Shown here piece by piece: positions 17,585 through 26,057 of a DNA stretch of 64,000 nt. Each line of letters opens with the position of its first letter. Positions within the stretch are counted from its first letter, which is position 1. This stretch comes from DASXKD01 sp963762735 (lineage in GTDB: Bacteria; Actinomycetota; Actinomycetes; Streptosporangiales; Streptosporangiaceae), in the NCBI GenBank assembly GCA_963762735.1, contig CAVXMG010000002.1, positions 1 through 64,000 on the forward strand. Reading direction: 5' to 3'. The notes beneath the pieces are model-generated. The model was not told the DNA's origin. It worked only from the letters and a program-made list of their open reading frames with translations, and made no database searches. A program made the translations under genes and the position numbers.

Positions 17585-17811
17585 AGGCTGTGCTTGCCTG
17601 CCTTGATGATGTCGACGAAGCTGCGCCAGTCGCCAGCGGCGAAGATCAGCTTCGGCCCGTTCCGGTCTTTGGAGTCACGAACGGCGGCCGCCGTGCCCAG
17701 GTCGGCGATCTCGACGCAGCTACCGTTGCCGCCACTGTAAGTACTCTTTCGCCAGAGCGCATGGGACAGGTCGGTGCCTGGCTCCCCGCGCTCCCTTCTG
17801 ATGCTGGTCAC
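17581..17811 (-). CDS. DUF397 domain protein
   Basis: 76 residues, starting at a GTG that overlaps the stop of the upstream XRE/DUF5753 gene by four bases (GTGA). The DUF397 signature is clear: LWRKSTYSGGNGSCVEIADL followed by AVRDSKDRNGPKLIFAAGDW and RSFVDIIKAG. In actinomycetes DUF397 proteins are nearly always made with an XRE/DUF5753 regulator and are thought to work as partner pairs in developmental regulation, with some resemblance to toxin-antitoxin modules; the biochemical role is not settled. Cytoplasmic. Confidence 0.93.
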   Translation of the reverse strand: MTSIRRERGEPGTDLSHALWRKSTYSGGNGSCVEIADLGTAAAVRDSKDRNGPKLIFAAGDWRSFVDIIKAGKHSL

Positions 17812-18677
17812 GCCAACTCCTCTGCCGCTGCTGCGAGCATATCGCTCGTGGCCTGCGGGCTCAGGGCGGTGGCGCGGAGGTAATCGAACACCTGGACGTA
17901 GCGGTTGATGTCCGCGGGTTCCTCCAGGAACAGGGCGCTGGCCATGTTCTCCAGGTAGACCACGTCCGGGTCGATGGGCTCGGGGAAGCCGAGGATCTCG
18001 AACGATCCGATCATGGCGCCGTGCGCGCCAGTGGCGTACGGCAGCACCTGGATCATGACATTGGGCAGGTTGTTGGTCTCGGCGAGGAACCGGAGCTGCG
18101 CAGCCGTCACCGCCGAGTCGCCGACGAGTTGGTGGACCACGCCTTCGCCCAGGACCGCTGAGAGCTGGAGGGACCGGTCCCCGGTCACCCGTTGCTGGCG
18201 CTGGTGCCGCACCGCTACGCGCCGGTCGGTGCCCTCGGTGTCGTCGTGCGGGCGGAAGGCACGGATGACAGCGCGCGCGTAGTCTTCCGTCTGCAGCAGC
18301 CCGGGCACGAGCACCTGCTGATAGGTGCGTATCGACGCGGCCTCGGCCTCCAGGCCGATGAAGTGGGTGTACTCGCTGGGCAGCACGTCGCCGTAGGAGT
18401 GCCACCAGCCCTTCTGCCGTGATTCCCGGGCGAGCTGGATCAATGCCTCGCGCTGCTCCGGATCGCTGACGCCGTAGATGTCGAGCAGGTCCCGCACGTC
18501 GCGCGGGTTGAGGCGGGTCCACTGCCCGGTCTCGATCCGGGTGACCTTCGTCGGGTGCCACTCCAGCCGAGACGCCACATCGTCACGGGTCAGCCCGGAC
18601 TCGGCACGCAAGCGGCGCAACTCAGCCGTCAGCCGCTTGTGGCGCACGGTCGGACTGCGATACGCGCCGGCAGGCAT
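17808..18677 (-). CDS. XRE family regulator with DUF5753 domain
   Basis: 289 residues. N-terminal Cro/CI-type HTH (ELRRLRAESGLTRDDVASRL and WHPTKVTRIETGQW) at about 15-70, followed by the DUF5753 domain from about 100 to the end (YTHFIGLEAEAASIRTYQ, VPGLLQTEDYARAVIRA, QLRFLAETNNLPNVMIQVLP, GSFEILGFPEPIDPDVVYLE). The ATG at 18677 has GGAGGAG four bases upstream. It is co-translated with DUF397. The palindrome at 18694..18722 lies 17 bases upstream of the start, so the protein likely regulates itself. The ATPase gene at 19023 is divergent from it, a grouping common in Streptomyces. Confidence 0.93.
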   Translation of the reverse strand: MPAGAYRSPTVRHKRLTAELRRLRAESGLTRDDVASRLEWHPTKVTRIETGQWTRLNPRDVRDLLDIYGVSDPEQREALIQLARESRQKGWWHSYGDVLPSEYTHFIGLEAEAASIRTYQQVLVPGLLQTEDYARAVIRAFRPHDDTEGTDRRVAVRHQRQQRVTGDRSLQLSAVLGEGVVHQLVGDSAVTAAQLRFLAETNNLPNVMIQVLPYATGAHGAMIGSFEILGFPEPIDPDVVYLENMASALFLEEPADINRYVQVFDYLRATALSPQATSDMLAAAAEELA

Positions 18678-18693
18678 CCATCTCCTCCAAACA

Positions 18694-18722
18694 CTTACAC
18701 CGTGTAACTCACACGGTGTAAG
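18694..18722. promoter_or_regulatory. Palindromic operator upstream of XRE/DUF5753 gene
   Basis: A perfect 12-base inverted repeat (CTTACACCGTGT / ACACGGTGTAAG) with a 5-base spacer. Its left half is itself nearly palindromic (TTACACCGTGTAA), so this may be two overlapping operator half-sites. Position just ahead of the regulator start suggests autoregulation and perhaps control of the divergent gene at 19023. The rest of the 18678..19022 gap shows nothing else. Confidence 0.7.
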
Positions 18723-19022
18723 TTACGTCTGTGCGAGCGTGAAGCTGTGCCAGGCAGCATAGCGGCCTGGCGCCCGGGTGGCAGGAGGCTGCGCAGTGGC
18801 GGTGGATGCACCAGAAACTTGCGGGTCGAGAATCCGCCATTGCCCCGCACCCCCCGCGCACGAGACGGGCGATCGCGGCACCGCTAGACCCTTCAGGCCC
18901 CAGCGGGGGCACAGGCGCAGGACCGGCGCTGAAGGTGTGGGCGCTCCTCTGTCGCGAGATGGAAGCCCACCGGGCAATGCCCCAGCGCCGGTCCTGCCTC
19001 CACACGCGACGGATGGGCCGTC

Positions 19023-19475
19023 GTGACCGGCCAGCCCGCGGCCCAGGTCCGAGCGTCCATGCCGCTACAGACCTCGCTGGTCCTCGGCGCTTTACCATCC
19101 GCCGTCGCATGCGCCCGCCTCCACGCCCGCAACGTGATGTACGAGTGGAACCTGCCATCCATCGCCGACAGCGTGGAACTCGTCGTCTCAGAACTGGTAA
19201 CCAATGCAGTCCGCGCCTCCACCAGTCCCGGTGGGAGGCCCAAGCACAACGCAGGCTTGCCGCCCATCTATCTGCGACTGTCCACCGACGGGGCGCATGT
19301 TCTCGTCGAAGTATGGGACAAGGATCCTCGGTTGCCAGTCGTCCGGGATGCTGGTCCCGACGACGAGAGCGGCCGCGGGCTCATGCTGGTCGAGGCACTA
19401 TGCCTCCGCTGGGATTGCGGCGCTCCCGCTGGCTGGCACGGCAAGGTGGTATGGGCCGAGCTATGCGTGGACTGA
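19023..19475 (+). CDS. ATP-binding protein, anti-sigma/RsbW-like (HATPase_c_2)
   Basis: 150 residues. The GHKL ATPase fold is seen as SVELVVSELVTNAVRAS (N box with the Mg-binding Asn, about residues 52-68), VEVWDKDPRLPVV (G1 region) and ESGRGLMLVEALCLRWDCG (G2 region). There is no phospho-acceptor domain, so it is a stand-alone ATPase of the kind that acts as anti-sigma factor or serine kinase. In actinomycetes such proteins often sit beside XRE/DUF5753-DUF397 pairs, as here (divergent). A GTG start at 19023 is used; no strong Shine-Dalgarno is visible. No matching sigma factor or anti-anti-sigma factor is nearby. Confidence 0.88.
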   Translation: MTGQPAAQVRASMPLQTSLVLGALPSAVACARLHARNVMYEWNLPSIADSVELVVSELVTNAVRASTSPGGRPKHNAGLPPIYLRLSTDGAHVLVEVWDKDPRLPVVRDAGPDDESGRGLMLVEALCLRWDCGAPAGWHGKVVWAELCVD

Positions 19476-19915
19476 TCCGCGCCTCAAGCGGCATACATTG
19501 CCGAATAGTGCCATATCAACCATCAAGGCGGCACGCTGCGCGCGCCACGGTCGGCACCAGCGCTCGGCCTCTGCCTTGGGAGGCCCCGCTGACGCGCGTC
19601 AGCCCTACGCCATGGCATGCCGCAGATCAGCCGGGCTCTCTCGTCACGCAGGCGGTGCTGCCAGAAGCCGCCTTCCTCGCTGCACGATTGTCCCGCTCGG
19701 CCACCGCGTCTAGGGCGCTCCCTGTGGTCGCGTCCCATGCGATCGGCTTCGCCGACCATTGACCAGGCGTCCACTCGCACTGGATCGGCGCCTGCGAGAA
19801 CGACGGACAGGAGCAGGACCCGGTGGTAGAGCTGGCAGCCAACCTCGCACGCCGCTACGCCGTCTAAGGGTGTGAGCCGGGGCGCCGACTCGGTACCCGT
19901 CGCGTGGAGCGGCCG
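19476..19915. other. Gene-poor gap ahead of lipoprotein gene
   Basis: 440 bases. No supportable start or full-length gene. The last part (about 19781..19867) reads WIGACENDGQEQDPVVELAA and then ARRYAV and stop, which looks like the genuine tail of a lost gene because it uses ordinary codons and ends cleanly, but an in-frame stop lies just upstream. Probably a gene remnant. Confidence 0.35.
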
Positions 19916-21118
19916 ATGAAACAGACCCAGGCGGTGGCAGCGGGACTGGCATTGCTCGCGCTCGCCTTCACGGGATGCTCAGCCAGACCATCGGCGGGGT
20001 CCGGCCCGGCCGACTCCACGAAATCATCGAGCGAGCCAGCGGCGAGCGCGGCACCGATCGTGACGAACTGCGCTTCGGCTGGGCCGGTGCCGCCCGCAGT
20101 CGCCGGGCGCCCGAGGGCGGTGGCAGCGTGGCCGTATCGCCTCCTGCAGCGCCAAAGACCGTCAGAGCTGATAGCGGACCAGGCCATCAGCCCCGGCACC
20201 GGAGCGGCTTACGCCTTGATCTCCCGGACAGCTACCATCCCGGTGCAGGGCCCCTACATCCTGGAATGCACCGAGCTGCGCACGGGGTCGGTGCACCAAG
20301 GCCCCGTCTTCCCGGTCGACAGGCTGACCATCGCGGCGGGCTACCTGTGGGTCTATGGGGCTCCCCGGCCCGGCGCGGCGCCGCTCATCTACCAGGTCAA
20401 TCCGGTGAGCCTGGCACGCATCCGGTCCATTCCGGTACCGGGACCTGCCGACTTTGGCGGGGCGGCGTTCGCCGCCGGCGCTGGTGGCTCGGTGTGGATC
20501 GGCTCCTACCGGACCGTGCTGCAGGTGGCAGTGGCCACCGGCACTACCTTGAGGCGGGTGACGCTGCCACCGGGCCTGGCGGTCAGCGGCATCTCGGCGG
20601 ACCCCGCGGCCACCACCCTCTACGTGTCCGCCGCGCACGCGGCGCGCGACGGGGGGGTCAGCGGCCTGGTCATGTTCGAATACGACGCCCGGTCGGGGCG
20701 CCGGTTGGCCGCAGCTTCCAGCGGGCTGCTGCGCTATTCAGCCGCCGGAGCCGAGCTGACCGCGGTGCCAGGTGGCGTTTGGGCTTCGTTCCGGACCGGA
20801 ATGATGGGCCTGACTCTGCACCTTAGCCGGGCAGGCCTGCAGATGATCACCCCGCCCGGGCCAGGCATCACACGGACGCCCGCCACCGGAATCTTCCACT
20901 GGCCCATGGGCGAGGCAACCGCCTACGGGGGCAGCGCTCTGTGGGTAGTCAACCAGCTAGGCATCCTGGCCTGCCTCGATCCGCGGACCGGCAAGGTCCG
21001 GGCCAGCGAACGGGTCGGCCAATCGCTCCTCGCGGTCGATCCGGTGGCGCACACGATCTACGGCGGCGACCCAAACGGGCTGATCCAGATCACCCCGCCA
21101 CGACAGTGCTGGAGCTAG
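19916..21118 (+). CDS. Secreted lipoprotein, beta-propeller-like
   Basis: About 400 residues. The start at 19916 (ATG) has GGAG ten bases upstream; an in-frame GTG four codons earlier is less likely. The signal peptide ends with a lipobox (LLALAFTGC), so Cys near residue 20 should be lipidated and the protein anchored outside the membrane. A Ser/Ala-rich linker follows. The main domain repeats strand patterns such as GYLWVYGAP, GSVWIGSYRTVLQV, TTLYVSAAHA, GGVWASFRTGM and SALWVVNQLG, in line with a beta-propeller of the YncE/quinoprotein kind, though no clear family motif is present. Function unknown; possibly an adhesion or ligand-binding protein. Confidence 0.75.
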   Translation: MKQTQAVAAGLALLALAFTGCSARPSAGSGPADSTKSSSEPAASAAPIVTNCASAGPVPPAVAGRPRAVAAWPYRLLQRQRPSELIADQAISPGTGAAYALISRTATIPVQGPYILECTELRTGSVHQGPVFPVDRLTIAAGYLWVYGAPRPGAAPLIYQVNPVSLARIRSIPVPGPADFGGAAFAAGAGGSVWIGSYRTVLQVAVATGTTLRRVTLPPGLAVSGISADPAATTLYVSAAHAARDGGVSGLVMFEYDARSGRRLAAASSGLLRYSAAGAELTAVPGGVWASFRTGMMGLTLHLSRAGLQMITPPGPGITRTPATGIFHWPMGEATAYGGSALWVVNQLGILACLDPRTGKVRASERVGQSLLAVDPVAHTIYGGDPNGLIQITPPRQCWS

Positions 21119-21134
21119 CTTGGGACGAAACGGC

Positions 21135-21260
21135 CGTGCCCGTGGCGTGCCCGATCGGATGGTGATCAGCGGTGATTCACGGTCGCCCACGGACACGCCG
21201 CGCTCGCACTCACCTGGGGTGAGCTACGTCCGGCTGCCCGGCCCGCTATCTTTGCAAGCA
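21135..21260. repeat. Diverged 125-bp direct repeat, copy 1
   Basis: Aligns with 24856..24976 through CGTGCCCGTGGCGTGCCCG, CAGCGGTGA.TCACGGTC, GGCTGCCCGGCCCGC and ATCTTTGCAAGCAAG. A third, shorter match to its first part is at 24024..24048. The two long copies bracket the kelch gene cluster. Like the tRNA-Pro arms, both copies end in a piece of a tRNA anticodon arm, suggesting ends of old integrative elements. Confidence 0.6.
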
Positions 21261-21291
21261 AGGGGTCGGGGTTCGAGTCTCCCTAGCCCCA
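21246..21291 (+). pseudogene. tRNA-Ala 3'-half-like fragment (old att site)
   Basis: Reads as the anticodon arm (loop TTTGCAA, anticodon TGC for Ala), variable loop, T arm (GGGG TTCGAGT CTCC) and 3' acceptor strand (TAGCCCC plus A) of a tRNA, with no D arm or 5' strand before it. One T-stem pair is mismatched. It is therefore not a working tRNA but looks like the displaced 3' half left when an element enters a tRNA-Ala gene at the anticodon loop. Confidence 0.5.
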
Positions 21292-21340
21292 CTCGATTTC
21301 TATGCTGGTCAGAAGCTCTGTCTGGCTGTGTGTTTGATCT

Positions 21341-22429
21341 TCATGAGGCAGGGCCCCAGGTCCAGGTGCGGCCAGAGCTGTCGAACAGGACCACGTTGGT
21401 GGTGGCCGCGTCGTAGGCCATCGACCCGCCATACTCGGGGAACGGGCTGGTCTTGGGGAACTGCCGGGTCCAGGTAGCGCCGTCCCAGATCCAGGTGCCC
21501 GCCAGCTGGTGGTCGTGGAGGCCACCGAACAGGACTACGTTTCCGGTGGCCGCGTCATAGGCCATCGACGCACTCTCGCGGGCAGGCGGGCTGGTCGCGG
21601 GGGCCTGCTTAGCCCAGGTGGCGCCATCCCAGACCCAGGTGTCGCCCACCTCGCCACGCGTGCTGGTGAAGCCGCCGAACAGGACTACGTTTCCGGTGGC
21701 CGCGTCGTAGGCCATCGACGAACTTTCGCGGGCAGGCGGGCTGGTCGCGGGGGCCTGCTCAGCCCAGGTGGTGCCGTTCCAGACCCAGGTGTCGCCCACG
21801 AAGCTAGTCCTCTCCCCACCGCCGAACAGGACTACGTTGCCGGTGGCCGCGTCGTAGGCCATCGACGCATTGTCGCGGGCAGGCGGGCTGGTCGCGGGGG
21901 CCTGCTCAGCCCAGGTGGTGCCGTTCCAGACCCAGGTGCCGCGAGATTCTCCATGGTTGTCCTCACCGCCGAACAGGACTACGTTGCCGGTGGCCGCGTC
22001 GTAGGCCATCGCCGGGCCCACCAGGGCAGGCGGGCTGGTCGCGGGGGCCTGCTTAGCCCAGGTGGTGCCGTTCCAGACCCAGGTGCCGCCCACGATGCCG
22101 TTCCTGTCCGCACCGCCGAACAGGACTACGTTGCCGGTGGCCGCGTCGTAGGTCATCGCCGCTTCCGCCCGGGCAGGCGGACTGGTCGTAGGGGACTGCC
22201 GGGTCCAGGTCAGGGCCGGGGAGGAACTCGCCAGGGCAACCGTCTGCCAGACACCAACGACACCCACGGCGGCCAGCACAGCGGCAACGACCGCGGACAA
22301 GCACACGGCGCCGGGGCCGTGGCGCCGGCGAAGCACCCCGGCGCGATAACCCGAACCAGCCAGCCGGGCAAACCGGCAGGCGCAGGCGGCAGCGATGATC
22401 AACTTTCGGCTGATGCGGAGCAGATTCAT
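21341..22429 (-). CDS. Kelch-type beta-propeller secreted/membrane protein
   Basis: 362 residues. A hydrophobic segment near residues 40-65 (AVCLSAVVAAVLAAVGVVGV) follows a basic N-terminus, so the protein is exported or anchored with the rest outside. The body is six repeats of about 49 residues, each with AMAYDAATGNVVLFGG, then TWVWNGTTWAEQAPATSPPA; the last repeat is degenerate. The GG and W residues are the kelch signature, so a six-bladed propeller is expected. Repeats are close to identical at DNA level (period about 147 bases), pointing to recent internal duplication. Binding partner unknown. A related broken gene lies next to it at 22864. Confidence 0.85.
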   Translation of the reverse strand: MNLLRISRKLIIAAACACRFARLAGSGYRAGVLRRRHGPGAVCLSAVVAAVLAAVGVVGVWQTVALASSSPALTWTRQSPTTSPPARAEAAMTYDAATGNVVLFGGADRNGIVGGTWVWNGTTWAKQAPATSPPALVGPAMAYDAATGNVVLFGGEDNHGESRGTWVWNGTTWAEQAPATSPPARDNASMAYDAATGNVVLFGGGERTSFVGDTWVWNGTTWAEQAPATSPPARESSSMAYDAATGNVVLFGGFTSTRGEVGDTWVWDGATWAKQAPATSPPARESASMAYDAATGNVVLFGGLHDHQLAGTWIWDGATWTRQFPKTSPFPEYGGSMAYDAATTNVVLFDSSGRTWTWGPAS

Positions 22430-22863
22430 AAACCGTCGTCCTCACGCGATATGGCGAGAGGGAAGAACTCGCCGTCCCCCGGGTTCACTTGTACGACGCG
22501 GGGGCCTCACTACGGGTTGACATGCCCGGCCGGTACAGGGAGCCTGGCCCGGTGTTCCCCCATCGCACAGGAATGGTCAACAGGTGCGGACGGGGCGTCC
22601 TGATTGATCCCGCGGCGGCCTTTCTCTCGGCCTCGCGGGGTCGCCCAGGAGCGCTGCTTCCCGGACCAGGCGGCCCGGACCACGGCCACCAGGCGCGGGC
22701 CGGTACCTAGCGGAGACTCATTGGATGCCCACCCAAGACTCGGCGCCCATTCACCAGGATTCGGCGCGTATCGAGGAAGGACGGGTAAAGAGCAGGAGTG
22801 CGGAAAGACGGCCACATCGCGGGATGACCGAATACTCCTCTATTGACCCAAGACAGGGCTGGA
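22430..22863. other. Gap between the two kelch genes
   Basis: 434 bases without a supportable gene, RNA or repeat. It should contain the promoter of the upstream minus-strand kelch gene at 21341..22429. Open frames here lack start signals and recognisable motifs. Confidence 0.4.
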
Positions 22864-23848
22864 TCACCCCCAGGTCCAGGTGCCGGTGAGGAAGTGGGGG
22901 TTGAAGCCGCCGAACAAGACTGCGGTGCCGGTGGCCGCGTCATAGGCCATCCCCGCTTCGTACCGGGGGCGTGGGCTGGTCGGCGGGGCCTGCTTGGTCC
23001 AGGTGGTGCCGTCCCAGGTCCAGGTTTCACCGAGCGCGACGCCGTTCCCTGTTCCCGCCGAACAGCACCATAGTGCCGGTGGCCGCGTCGTAGGCCGCCG
23101 CCGCCGCGTACCGGGCGGGCGGGTTGGGTCGCGGGCGACTGCTGGGTCCAGTTGGTGCCGTCCCAGGTCCAGGTGTCACCGAGATATTTCGCTCGCCGAT
23201 ACCGCCGAACAGCACCATGGTGCCGGTGGCCGCGTCGTAGGCCATCGCGGCGAGGTACCGGGCGGGCGGGGCTGGTCGCCAGGGTGCTGGGTCCAGGTGG
23301 TGCCGTCCCAGGTCCAGGTTTCACCGAGCGTACCTGTCGCTGTAGCCGCCGAACAGGACCACGGTGCCGGTAGCCGCGTCATAGGCCATCGCCGCGCCGG
23401 ACCGGGCGGTCGGGCTGGTCGCCGGGTGCTGCTTGGTCCAGTTGGTGCCGTCCCAGGTCCAGGTGTCACCGAGCACGACGCCGTACCTGTAGCCGCCGAA
23501 CAGCACCATGGTGCCGGTGGCCGCGTCATAGGCCATCGATGCATCCAGGCGGGCAGGCGGGCTGGTCGCCGGGTGCTGCTGGGTCCAGGTAGTGCCGTCC
23601 CAGGTCCAGGTGCCATCGTCCGCCAGGGCGCCGCGGGGGCCGTAGCCGCCGAACAAGACCACGGTGCCGGTGGCCGCGTCATAGGCCATCGACTCGAAGG
23701 CCCGGGCGCGCGGGTGGACCGCCGTGGCCTGCTTGGTCCAGGTCGCGGCCGAGACAGCCTTCGCCTGCACAGCAGCCGGGGCCAGCCCGACAACGCCGCA
23801 CACTGCCAGGGCCGCACCCCCGGTGATCACAATCCTGCGCACCTTCAT
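22864..23848 (-). pseudogene. Kelch-type secreted protein, frameshifted
   Basis: Starts at the ATG at 23848 with a strong AAGGAGG seven bases upstream and a normal signal peptide (GGAALAVCGVVGLAPAAVQA). Three clean kelch repeats follow (AMAYDAATGTVVLFGG, TWTWDGTTWTQQ). After the third repeat (about 23325) the frame is lost; the remaining repeats, including the last (AVLFGGFNPHFLTGTWTWG and stop), appear in other frames, needing at least three shifts. The breaks sit at comparable GC-rich places in successive repeats. Intact, it would be a six-bladed propeller of about 325 residues. Whether it is a true pseudogene or a consensus problem in repetitive DNA cannot be decided here. Confidence 0.8.
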
Positions 23849-24286
23849 GAGGGCCTCCTTAATCGCGGCGCCAGGCCCATACGCCCGCTCGGACAGCCAG
23901 AACCCATCAACGGTCAACGCGCTGGGCACGGCAACTACCAAGAGGCTACGGCAAACTATCAAGAGATCATGGATACCGACGGACCGATGCCAGTGACAAC
24001 CGGTACACGCGCAGCCTTGTGAGCGTGCCCGTCACGTGCCCGGTCGGGTGGGCCCTGGCGGCAACTCGCGGTCACTCGCGGTCAGACGGGCCAAGGTGCC
24101 CGCAGGCCAGCGTGTCCGCAGGTAGGCCGCGGATCGTGGCTGAGACTTCCCAAGCTGGCAGTCCGGGTTGCAGTTTGGGTTGCAGTTCGCCACGATGCGG
24201 TGCCGTCCAGGGTGGACCAATCCAGGAAGCTGGTCCAGCTTGAACCGATCCGGACGGCCGCGACTCAAGCTGCTAATGCGGCAGGG
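23849..24286. other. Gap with short arm-like repeat
   Basis: 438 bases without a supportable gene. At 24024..24048 is a diverged third copy of the word that opens the repeats at 21135 and 24856, followed by CGCGGTCACTCGCGGTCAGAC, a pair of CGCGGTCA words reminiscent of the ACGGTCAAA pairs at the main element ends. Confidence 0.4.
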
Positions 24287-24703
24287 TCAGTCTGTCGCGA
24301 TCTCACCTGGTGGCAGCAACCGGAACCCATAGCGGCGCGGTAGGTCAGCAGTGGCGTAAGGGTTGTTGTCCCTATACCACTCCCAGGCTTGATCCGGATC
24401 GCCGAGGTTGGGAAAGGCATGGGGGTGGGTGCCAGTGATGACAGCAAGCCGCTGAGACGCGGCGATCTGCTGCGCCGCCTGCCACTGGTCGCGCTTGGCG
24501 GGTGGCGGCAGTTCGTCTAGCTCGGCCTGGTAGGCGGCAAAGGCGGCCCGGAACTGGGCCACGTCCATCGGTATGCCGCTGGCGTACAGCTCGGCGCCGT
24601 CAACCGGGACGTGCTTGATCCGCTGCGCTCGTGCCCTGGCTAGAGCAAGGAGTCCCTTGCCGACGCCTGGAGACAACAGAGCAGTGACGATTGCCGCTGC
24701 CAC
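24287..24703 (-). CDS. Hypothetical protein, possible N-terminal membrane anchor
   Basis: Not recognised. The reading frame is open well upstream, so the start is uncertain; I place it near a GTG at 24703 (VAAAIVTALLSPGVGKGLLA), giving about 138 residues. A mildly hydrophobic start is followed by a charged helical part (FRAAFAAYQAELDELPPPAK, RDQWQAAQQIAASQRL) and a C-terminal part rich in aromatic residues (DPDQAWEWYRDNNPYATADL). The composition of the second half looks like a real protein. It lies between the kelch cluster and the second copy of the 125-bp repeat. Confidence 0.45.
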   Translation of the reverse strand: MAAAIVTALLSPGVGKGLLALARARAQRIKHVPVDGAELYASGIPMDVAQFRAAFAAYQAELDELPPPAKRDQWQAAQQIAASQRLAVITGTHPHAFPNLGDPDQAWEWYRDNNPYATADLPRRYGFRLLPPGEIATD

Positions 24704-24855
24704 AGGTGGAGCCAGATGGCTATGTTCATGGCGGCAACGTAGCGGCTGGGACCGACACATACGAACTGCTGCCGCGCCGCCTCCGGTCCGCGGGCCGAGG
24801 GCGCTACGGTCCGGGTCGGCTTGCCACCAGAGACAGTCGTTTCCCGCACCGAGCG

Positions 24856-24976
24856 CGTGCCCGTGGCGTGCCCGATCGGACGGTGACCAGCGGTGAATCA
24901 CGGTCGACACGCCACATCGCGCTCACCCGGGGCGGCCCAGGTCAGGCTGCCCGGCCCGCAATCTTTGCAAGCAAGA
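24856..24976. repeat. Diverged 125-bp direct repeat, copy 2
   Basis: Counterpart of 21135..21260. The match ends at ATCTTTGCAAGCAAG; beyond it the tRNA-Ala-like T arm seen in copy 1 is absent. The two copies share their left side rather than only a core, so they are more likely ends of two related elements than the two ends of one. Confidence 0.55.
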
Positions 24977-25028
24977 GATCACAGGTCCGGGTGCTTGAAG
25001 GCTCTTCGCGTCCGCGCTCCCACGGGCA

Positions 25029-25817
25029 TTAGCTGCTTGCGTAGCAGGTTGCGGCACGTACTGTCACTGTGATGGCGGTGCCTGGCCCGGGGCCGTTCAG
25101 CCACACGTCGGCGTAGCCCGATGCGTTTGTCTCGTAGCTCCAGGAGTAGCCGCCTCCACTGGCGTATGCCTCGGTGTAGGGCTGGTTGGAGTGGACGTAG
25201 ACGTCGTTCAACCACTCGTCTTGGTCGGAGTCCAGGCGCGTGTAGACGCTTGCCTTACACCAAGGCGTGCCCGGTGGCGGGGAGGTCGATCGGGTCGGGG
25301 TCGGGGTGGGAGTAGGTGCCGGAGTCGGCGTGGGTGAGGAAGACGGGGTGGGTGACGGGGAATGCGATGGGATGAGGACTCGGTGCGGGGTGAACCAGGT
25401 CCGGCAGGAACCTCTCCGCGTCTTGTGGTGCACGCGCACTGTTACGTTCACGCGGTAGCCCGGGGCGGGGTTTTCGAGGTAATACCAGAACGTGCGCCGT
25501 CCTCTCGCGCTCGCGCGGACCGTCCGCATGTCGTTCGCCGTCTTGTAGTGCGCGACTGCTCTGATCCGTGCGTGGGCGTGAGTGCGCACGCGGACCCCTA
25601 CGGAGGTGCCGTCGGCTGGGTATCTGCTCGTCGCCCATGCGACGCATTTGAGCGATCGCTTGCTGTGTGCCGCGAGTGGACCCATGTCAGCCGTGCGCAT
25701 GGCGTGAGCGCTCGCTACACCGCAGCCGGCCAGCAGGATCAGGACCGCAGAGACCATGCTCATGGTGACTGCCCGCCTCCGAGCAAGCCTTGATTTCTCA
25801 GCCCCCGCTACCGTCAT
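25029..25817 (-). CDS. Secreted lipoprotein with Pro/Thr/Ser-rich linker
   Basis: 262 residues. The signal peptide carries a lipobox (VLILLAGC), so it should be lipid-anchored on the outer face. A first domain of about 110 residues has repeated strands with paired basic residues (GVRVRTHAHARIRAVAHY, VNVTVRVHHKTRRGSC) and ends near a Cys. Then comes a linker of alternating Pro, Thr and Ser (about residues 155-190), and a C-terminal domain of about 75 residues with two Cys (WCKASVYTRLDSDQDEWLND; VRAATC). Domain identity is unknown. An ATG 18 codons on is a possible alternative start. It stands alone in the element. Confidence 0.72.
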   Translation of the reverse strand: MTVAGAEKSRLARRRAVTMSMVSAVLILLAGCGVASAHAMRTADMGPLAAHSKRSLKCVAWATSRYPADGTSVGVRVRTHAHARIRAVAHYKTANDMRTVRASARGRRTFWYYLENPAPGYRVNVTVRVHHKTRRGSCRTWFTPHRVLIPSHSPSPTPSSSPTPTPAPTPTPTPTRSTSPPPGTPWCKASVYTRLDSDQDEWLNDVYVHSNQPYTEAYASGGGYSWSYETNASGYADVWLNGPGPGTAITVTVRAATCYASS

Positions 25818-26057
25818 GAATAGTAATCGTACCGCTACTCAGTGTTTCTTTCGGCGGACGCCCGATCCGTCCCTAATTAGGTCGAAGATGGACGGCACAG
25901 AATGACATTATCCGACATCTGGAATCCGCAGCCGTACGGTCACGGGCTTTGTCATCATCGGTTCTAAGGATGCTGCTCTTCATCTAAAGAAATCGGATGT
26001 GACTTTAGAGCAAGATATTCATAATGGTACCGATATCTCTCGACCGGGCGCGGTCGG

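Noticed and set aside
18710..19022. Small genes in the gap between the XRE gene and the ATPase
   Set aside because: Overlapping frames on both strands, all rich in Pro/Arg/Ala and without motifs, as expected by chance at this GC content.
21341..23848. CRISPR-like array of regular repeats
   Set aside because: The repeats have a period of about 147 bases, are coding, and match kelch blades; repeat and spacer lengths do not fit CRISPR.
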